From NCBI GenBank assembly GCA_031259515.1, contig JAIRLK010000213.1, forward strand, positions 1 to 9,833: 9,833 nt of DNA, in the 5' to 3' direction. Source of the DNA: Treponema sp. GTDB taxonomy: Bacteria; Spirochaetota; Spirochaetia; Treponematales; Breznakiellaceae. The notes below the pieces were generated by a model. The model did no database searches and was not told the DNA's origin. It saw only the letters and a list, made by a program, of their open reading frames with translations. Each line of letters starts with the position of its first letter. The first letter of the stretch is position 1. Below, in pieces: positions 6,201 to 9,833 of this stretch. The translations under genes and the position numbers were made by a program.

Positions 6201-7392
6201 CTACAAGTATAGGGAATCTTTTGACCGGACCAACGCATCCCTGGCATCCCGGAACCGGGCCTCCGGCAGGCTTGCCCGGGGGGAATTGTTCCTACGCCGC
6301 ATGGAATTGCCCCGGGTCTTCTCTGAATATCAATCGGCCTATGAGATTGACACCTCGCCGCTTTCCAAGGTAAACTTGGCCCAGGTGTATCAGATAGCAG
6401 GCCGCCTGGAGGAAGCCCGGCTTTACGCCGAGGACTGTCTCAAGTTAGGGGATCTGTCCTGGATGCTTAACTACGGAATAGACCTGGACCGGTACAAGCG
6501 GGACCTTCATGATATCCTCTATAACACGTATACCGGTCTTGCCAAAGTTGAGGAACGCGGCGTCTATGGAACTCTGGCGGAAGCGTTGCGGGGATTTGTC
6601 CGGCGCTGGGTTTACCGGTACAAGGCCGCGTCTCACCGGCGTCTCTATCAAAAATACAGCCTCATCTCCGCCGGCGCCTACAGCACGTATATCGCCGGGG
6701 CTGGCGGCGCGTCTCAAAGTAACTTGAGCCCTGACGCATGGTTGCAATACTACAACGCCTTTGAACCCTACCCGCAAAGGGCGCTGGCCTATCTGAGGAA
6801 CGCCCGGGACCTTGAGGTCCCCCTGATAGACGCCGCAATTCCAAGTTATGACCTTGAAGAAGGGCTTCTCTTCAAAGACAGGGAACTCCTCCTCCGTACT
6901 ATCCCCTTATTTGATCCCCTGTGGGAACGGGACATGATCGCCGACGCGTACCGTGAGGTATATTTGCTCCTCAAAGGGAGGACCCGGCGGCTTGAACGTT
7001 TTGACGCGGCGGAACGGCTCTACGCGCTGAACCGGGGCGCCCTCCGTCAAAAGGGCATAGCCCTGCCGGTGGAACTCACCATCACTGCCGCAGACGGAGA
7101 CCCTCAAGCGGCGAAAACCGAACGGGCGCTGGGCCGGACCCTGCGCCGGATGGGGATTGACGCGGTTCCGCCTTCCTCTGGCGGCGCGGCGCTGGAGACC
7201 TATTCCCCCCGCTTCCGGCTGAGTATTATCCTGGCGGACGGACAAGCCCAGTGCGTCCTCCATGACAAAGGCCGAGGCGTGGATGTGTTCCGCCGGTCTA
7301 TCCCCCTCAAGTCGGCGTCTTCTCAAGACCTGGCCGCCTTTGCCCGTACTTTAGGGGACGGCATATTTATACTTGAGAGCGGCGGGTTCTGA
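3262..7392 (+). CDS. TgpA-like membrane transglutaminase fused to a TPR protein
   Basis: This is a 1,376-residue multidomain protein. About seven membrane helices fill residues 20-230, as in the DUF3488 part of TgpA-type proteins. A presumed periplasmic region leads to the transglutaminase core: GYCSYYAFGM with Cys471, AHAWVEVY with His515 and FDPTTG with Asp531 give an intact triad with the expected spacing. A helix at about 598-625 is followed by a cytoplasmic DUF4129-like stretch (about 628-690, including SESEWTRKL and AARYAP). A Pro/Gly-rich linker and a signal-anchor-like helix (754-773, ending TIPAQEG) come next, then at least five TPR-type repeats (about 790-970), another near 1018-1060, and an unrecognised alpha/beta-looking C-terminus (about 1275-1376). 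The first half should act at the membrane as a Cys protease or transglutaminase-like enzyme, and the TPR half as a protein-binding scaffold, probably periplasmic. It is last in the operon. Domain identity is secure; substrate and topology are inferred. Confidence 0.93.
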   Translation: MPAIYGSEAALKPAGLPKAPALSALVLRSAALFAILCQFRLAARDLADTPVFMATLLCAFVSAWVLAKKRQAKPVPAVLSLFLIPWAARTMIALPRFWVSGPAAALDSLLLGFDRNCFVFLPPFYWAAVTTFFAARSRRFLRGDIAAAQGLLLVIFCVIRSADQEAYRWPVLMIAFFAAVVFLQLAALLLSLPPEYRVRRTEKLRAIAALFILALIGGALMIRPSQEGAVDRGGGLLQPNLFQFDFSQILRLESEIRMNDDLVLIVRREFDGFNVLLRRFVLSGYNARQGFYRHETIDEAAHPQRLPGGRTVLNPAPVRSYRIMEQEYFLVNFDSSAFIGMNDPAEIVPFETWDASSFSSAYAVQSHVSDALYPFELMAAVPRRTGTAEFGPGSLGLDPETFAYYTEYGGDKRMAAFAREITGDLTNYWEMVHSVYERLKYGEYRYSLKPGIAPNGDQLGYFLFDAKKGYCSYYAFGMTLLLRSLGIPSRVAVGFFIDPEQGAFDYYPVRSDMAHAWVEVYFPEYGWLEFDPTTGQLAEDEEFRFSSGVPQELFDRLMKEILENRGRLTPKEGEDEKSGGVSLSSLGRSAGRFIRERWILLLAGILIIVSIIMRAGLFIAACLTGNPRKKALYLWSHALRRLALAGFRRGSLLLSESEWTRKLDEDRDLAAYALYRDASAARYAPSYTQDNDMKLWNHYALFSSRYGNAVPRRRRLLAWLCPPLALALGPAQAPKSPKGPEGSGPSRGGSCTGIPAALILVLFLAFNAGTIPAQEGDAWSGVGAEEITGQADALFDAAVKAQQSEFWERAIELYAQGAKLFPGDSRFPWALGSLYYSRRLYGLAWDEYRKVETLLPFDPDVLYRLSRTAGYLNRDAVSADYLERVLAIAPDYQEAIGSLGWMYYKLHRLKEGEGLLTAALDRFGPDPDFSMTLGTIYSEMFRYEDAKARYLEAIAGGENLGDREFAAVAYYNLSILESRFYKYRESFDRTNASLASRNRASGRLARGELFLRRMELPRVFSEYQSAYEIDTSPLSKVNLAQVYQIAGRLEEARLYAEDCLKLGDLSWMLNYGIDLDRYKRDLHDILYNTYTGLAKVEERGVYGTLAEALRGFVRRWVYRYKAASHRRLYQKYSLISAGAYSTYIAGAGGASQSNLSPDAWLQYYNAFEPYPQRALAYLRNARDLEVPLIDAAIPSYDLEEGLLFKDRELLLRTIPLFDPLWERDMIADAYREVYLLLKGRTRRLERFDAAERLYALNRGALRQKGIALPVELTITAADGDPQAAKTERALGRTLRRMGIDAVPPSSGGAALETYSPRFRLSIILADGQAQCVLHDKGRGVDVFRRSIPLKSASSQDLAAFARTLGDGIFILESGGF

Positions 7393-7404
7393 AGCCTCAA
7401 TGGT

Positions 7405-7473
7405 ATGGATTTAGACGAATTAATGCTCTTCGGAATAGAACAACCGGATTTTGGAACAGCCTCATTTCCCTAG
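7405..7473 (+). other. Very short open frame of 22 codons, doubtful
   Basis: ATG at 7405 opens an acidic 22-residue frame (MDLDELMLFGIEQPDFGTAS then FP) ending at TAG 7471-7473. There is no purine-rich ribosome-binding site at a proper distance. The composition is protein-like, so it could be a leftover fragment or a leader peptide before proS, but 22 codons is well within chance. I do not call it a gene. Confidence 0.1.
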
Positions 7474-7488
7474 GAGTTTGCGGGACGC

Positions 7489-7504
7489 CCGGAAGACATT
7501 CCGG
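7489..7504. repeat. Perfect inverted repeat overlapping the proS -35 region
   Basis: CCGGAA (7489-7494) and TTCCGG (7499-7504) are exact reverse complements around the 4-base loop GACA. No T-run follows, so a terminator for the upstream operon is unlikely. Because the hairpin contains the proposed -35 hexamer of proS (7493-7498), a repressor-type operator is conceivable; chance is also possible given the GC-rich sequence. Confidence 0.35.
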
Positions 7505-7521
7505 CGTGGATTCGGTATACT
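7493..7521 (+). promoter_or_regulatory. proS: Candidate promoter of proS
   Basis: AAGACA at 7493-7498 (4 of 6 matches to TTGACA, all in the GACA part) and TATACT at 7516-7521 (5 of 6 matches) are separated by the optimal 17 bases. Transcription would start near 7528, giving a leader of about 26 bases containing the AAGGAAGG ribosome-binding site at 7542-7549. This fits independent expression of a housekeeping gene after a 161-base gap from the operon. Confidence 0.5.
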
Positions 7522-7553
7522 AACATTGATTTTGAATTTATAAGGAAGGCGCT

Positions 7554-9368
7554 ATGAAATTTTCCCGGACCTTTATCCCCACGTTGCGGGAAGTTCCCGC
7601 AGACGCGGTAATCGCGAGCCACCGGCTGATGTTCCGTGCGGGCATGATACGCAAGCTGGCCAACGGCCTTTTCGCGTACCTCCCCCTGGGGCTTCGCTCG
7701 TTCAGGAAGGTGGAACAGATTATCCGGGAGGAGATGGACGCCATAGGCGCCCTGGAAATAAAGCCTACGGTGGTGGTCCCCGGGGAACTCTGGAAGGAGT
7801 CGGGCCGGTGGGACGCCTACGGCGACGCCCTCCTGCGGGCGAAAAACCGGCTGGGCGGGGATCTGGTGGTTTCTCCCACGGCGGAGGAGGCCTTTACCGC
7901 CCTGGTCAGGGACGAGCTTTCCAGTTACCGCCAGCTTCCCCTGACCTTCTACCAGATCAACACCAAATACCGGGACGAAATACGCCCCCGCTACGGGGTC
8001 ATGAGGGGCCGGGAATTCGTCATGAAGGACGCTTATTCTTTCCATACCGGTGATGAGAGCCTGGATAGAGTCTATCAGGACATGGGCCGGGCCTATCGCC
8101 GCATCTTCAAGCGCTGCGGCCTCACGGTGATCCCTGTTCAGGCGGATTCCGGGGCTATGGGCGGCAGCGGGTCCGAGGACTTCATGGTGGAAAGCGAGAT
8201 TGGGGATAATACGCTCCTCCTCTGCCGGGACTGCGATTACGCAGCCAATGTGGAAAAGGCTTCCTGCAAGCCCGATTACGAAGTTCCCGCTTCAAGGGCC
8301 TCCGACATTCCGGCGGTTGAAAAGATAGCGACCCCGGCGGTTAAAACTATTGAGGACCTCTGCGTCTTTCTCAAAACCGACGCGAAGCGGTTCATCAAGA
8401 CCTTGATCTACCGGGTGGTAAATGTGGAGTTGGACCTTTCGGGCGCGGACGGGACAATCAAACCTGAGCGGTCTCCGGCGGCGTCCGGTCCGGCGGTGTA
8501 TCCCGAAGCCTTCTTTGCTGTGGCGATACGGGGAGATCTGGAGGTGAACGAAGTGAAGCTCGCCTCTGCCCTCAAGGCTGCGGAAGTGGCTCTGGCGTCC
8601 GATGCCGATGTCAAGCGCCTTACCGGAGCGCCTGTGGGTTTCGCCGGTCCGGTGGGCCTCACTGCCATTCCGGTTATCGCCGATGAATCTGTCGTTGCCC
8701 TGACCGACGCGGTAACCGGCGCCCTAGCTCAGGACCTGCACTACGCTCACGTGAGTTATGCCCGGGACTTTACCCCCTGGCTTGTTACGGACCTGCGTAC
8801 CGTCAAGGCCGGAGACCGGTGTCCCCGGTGCGGGGGGGGACTTTACGAAAAAAAGGGGAACGAACTGGGCCATATCTTCAAGCTGGGCCGTAAATACGCC
8901 GTCCCCATGGGGGTCCACTATCTGGACGAAGCGGGGCAGACTCAGATTCCCACCATGGGCTGTTATGGCATAGGCCTGGACCGGGCGGTGGCCTCGGTCA
9001 TTGAGGAGCATCATGACGACGCGGGGATCATCTGGCCCATGACGCTTGCCCCCTATCAGGCGGCAATCATCCCCATCAAGTACGCCGGCGCGGTTAAGGC
9101 GACGGCGGACGGGCTTGCCGCAAGTCTTGAGGCAGTGGGAATTGAAACCCTCCTGGATGACCGGGACGAAAGGCCGGGGGTCAAGTTCAACGACGCGGAC
9201 CTTATCGGCATTCCCTACCGGGTGGTAGTGGGGGACAAGAACCTCGCCCAGGCTAAGGTGGAGGTGAAACGCCGGGGACAGGCGGAAAGCCGCCTGGTAG
9301 ACGCCGCCAAAGCAACGGAGGAATTGACCGGCCTGGTATACGGCGAGATGGGGGAACTGAACCGCTAA
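7554..9368 (+). CDS. proS: Prolyl-tRNA synthetase, bacterial type with editing domain
   Basis: This cytoplasmic class II synthetase charges tRNA-Pro with proline using ATP. The start is fixed by AAGGAAGG at 7542-7549 before ATG 7554. The protein begins with the family's MKFSRTFIPTLREVPADA. SPTAEE (107-112) occupies the place of the GPTHEE stretch of E. coli; class II motif 2 is around 138-165 (YRDEIRPRYGVMRGREF), and motif 3 includes MGCYGIGLDRAV with Arg477. Between them lies the INS editing domain (about 230-405) with the expected RFIKTL, whose Lys282 aligns by eye with the editing Lys279 of E. coli, and RGDLEVNEVK. CRDC and CPRC pairs flank that domain. The C-terminal anticodon-binding domain contains DDRDERPGVKFNDADLIG. 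At 604 residues it is about 30 longer than the E. coli enzyme, largely because of a segment at 288-319 in the editing domain. Confidence 0.98.
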   Translation: MKFSRTFIPTLREVPADAVIASHRLMFRAGMIRKLANGLFAYLPLGLRSFRKVEQIIREEMDAIGALEIKPTVVVPGELWKESGRWDAYGDALLRAKNRLGGDLVVSPTAEEAFTALVRDELSSYRQLPLTFYQINTKYRDEIRPRYGVMRGREFVMKDAYSFHTGDESLDRVYQDMGRAYRRIFKRCGLTVIPVQADSGAMGGSGSEDFMVESEIGDNTLLLCRDCDYAANVEKASCKPDYEVPASRASDIPAVEKIATPAVKTIEDLCVFLKTDAKRFIKTLIYRVVNVELDLSGADGTIKPERSPAASGPAVYPEAFFAVAIRGDLEVNEVKLASALKAAEVALASDADVKRLTGAPVGFAGPVGLTAIPVIADESVVALTDAVTGALAQDLHYAHVSYARDFTPWLVTDLRTVKAGDRCPRCGGGLYEKKGNELGHIFKLGRKYAVPMGVHYLDEAGQTQIPTMGCYGIGLDRAVASVIEEHHDDAGIIWPMTLAPYQAAIIPIKYAGAVKATADGLAASLEAVGIETLLDDRDERPGVKFNDADLIGIPYRVVVGDKNLAQAKVEVKRRGQAESRLVDAAKATEELTGLVYGEMGELNR

Positions 9369-9407
9369 ACTCCATAACTCCGGGGGAAAAACGGACTTTA
9401 TCAGTCC
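9369..9407. other. proS 3' flank, only a weak hairpin
   Basis: GGACT at 9393-9397 and AGTCC at 9403-9407 form a 5-bp stem with a 5-base loop, 24 bases after the proS stop. It is not followed by a T-run, so I do not see a convincing intrinsic terminator. The decayed transposase frame on the other strand reads through the same bases. Confidence 0.25.
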
Positions 9408-9833
9408 TGGTTTCACAAAACGCCGCCGGTAATAATTTGCCGTAAACTTGAGCTTTCGCCGATGCCTCAACTTTTGACGGTATCTGATTATACCCAAACA
9501 ACGACTTCAGCCGCTTGAATACCAGTTCTATCCGCCGCCGAAAACGATAGAGCCGCTATATTAATTCAGCATCAACTTCAAGCAGGCTCGTTATGACAAT
9601 AATATACCGGTTGTTCGCCAATTGTCCTTCACCCGGCGGCTTCCCATGACTCTTCATGCGGTTCATCTCTTTCAGCCGTTCAACCCCTTGCGCTTCTGAA
9701 GATAGGAGTCCCTCCACCGCTCATTGAACCGCCCTGTACGGAAGCGTATGCACGGACAGTTGCTCAGTTAATGAGCAGCCTCCCGCCTGATCAGCGCCAT
9801 TACCATTTAGTAGAGGCTCTGTTCAAGCCGTTC
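9379..9833 (-). pseudogene. Decayed C-terminal part of an IS4-family transposase
   Basis: The - strand encodes the IS4-family YREK signature with exact Y-(2)-R-(3)-E-(6)-K spacing: Tyr at 9547-9549, Arg at 9538-9540, Glu at 9526-9528, Lys at 9505-9507, within LYRFRRRIELVFKRLKSLFG. Downstream residues KAQVYGKLLPAAF and the end FSPG (near 9379) resemble the YGKLL...FSPWG part of such transposases. Upstream, NNRYIIVITSLL and HTLPYRAV are also family-like. The same frame carries stops at 9556-9558 (TAG), 9721-9723 (TGA) and 9823-9825 (TGA), and a neighbouring frame suggests at least one frameshift. The usual C-terminal tail is lost near the proS stop and the N-terminal part lies beyond the window. 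I could not identify a terminal inverted repeat or target duplication. The element must be inactive. Confidence 0.82.

Noticed and set aside
8724..9497. 257-codon - strand frame opposite the end of proS
   Set aside because: It lies antisense to conserved ProRS motifs and has no domain character; the true - strand signal here is the transposase remnant in another frame.
1..9833. CRISPR array, tRNA or rRNA genes
   Set aside because: No regularly spaced direct repeats and no tRNA cloverleaf or rRNA sequence could be recognised on either strand.

Overview
This window of 9,833 bases carries four intact genes, all on the + strand, and a decayed transposase on the - strand at the right edge. The coding part is GC-rich, starts such as TTG are plausible, and ribosome-binding sites are purine-rich. 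The gene set and protein style suggest a spirochaete of the Treponema type, possibly a termite-gut lineage. That is inference from general resemblance; there is no rRNA or other marker here to settle it.

Layout. Positions 1-1027 contain no convincing intact gene. This stretch holds a perfect TATAAT box near 66, a GC-rich segment with several strong potential stems (about 100-300), a short REP-like palindromic repeat core on the - strand (337-354), and a more AT-rich part (about 480-1027). The AT-rich part includes a protein-like reading frame broken by one TGA (651-1031) and a good promoter-like sequence directly against the first gene. Positions 1028-7392 form one tightly packed operon: a MoxR-type AAA+ ATPase, a membrane-anchored DUF58 protein, and a 1,376-residue membrane protein. 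The last has a TgpA/DUF3488-like transglutaminase half fused, through an internal signal-anchor-like segment, to a TPR repeat half and an unrecognised C-terminal domain. Adjacent genes overlap (32 and 23 bases with the starts chosen here), which implies translational coupling. After 161 non-coding bases with their own promoter-like boxes comes proS, prolyl-tRNA synthetase (7554-9368). The right edge (about 9379-9833) is the degenerate C-terminal part of an IS4-family transposase pointing back toward proS.

How the genes work together. MoxR ATPase, DUF58 and a transglutaminase-like membrane protein form a widespread conserved cluster. The usual model is that the MoxR ATPase acts as a chaperone or remodeller on the DUF58 and transglutaminase partners at the cell envelope, but the biological substrate is generally unknown. 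Here the TPR component, which in related clusters is typically a separate protein, is joined to the transglutaminase, giving a single polypeptide predicted to present both a Cys-His-Asp enzyme domain and a TPR scaffold outside the inner membrane. proS is a housekeeping gene that appears to be transcribed independently.

The most unusual items are the transglutaminase-TPR fusion with its internal export signal, the degenerate metal-site motif in the DUF58 protein, the possibly leaderless start of the ATPase gene, and the structured, possibly transcribed leader region at 66-300.
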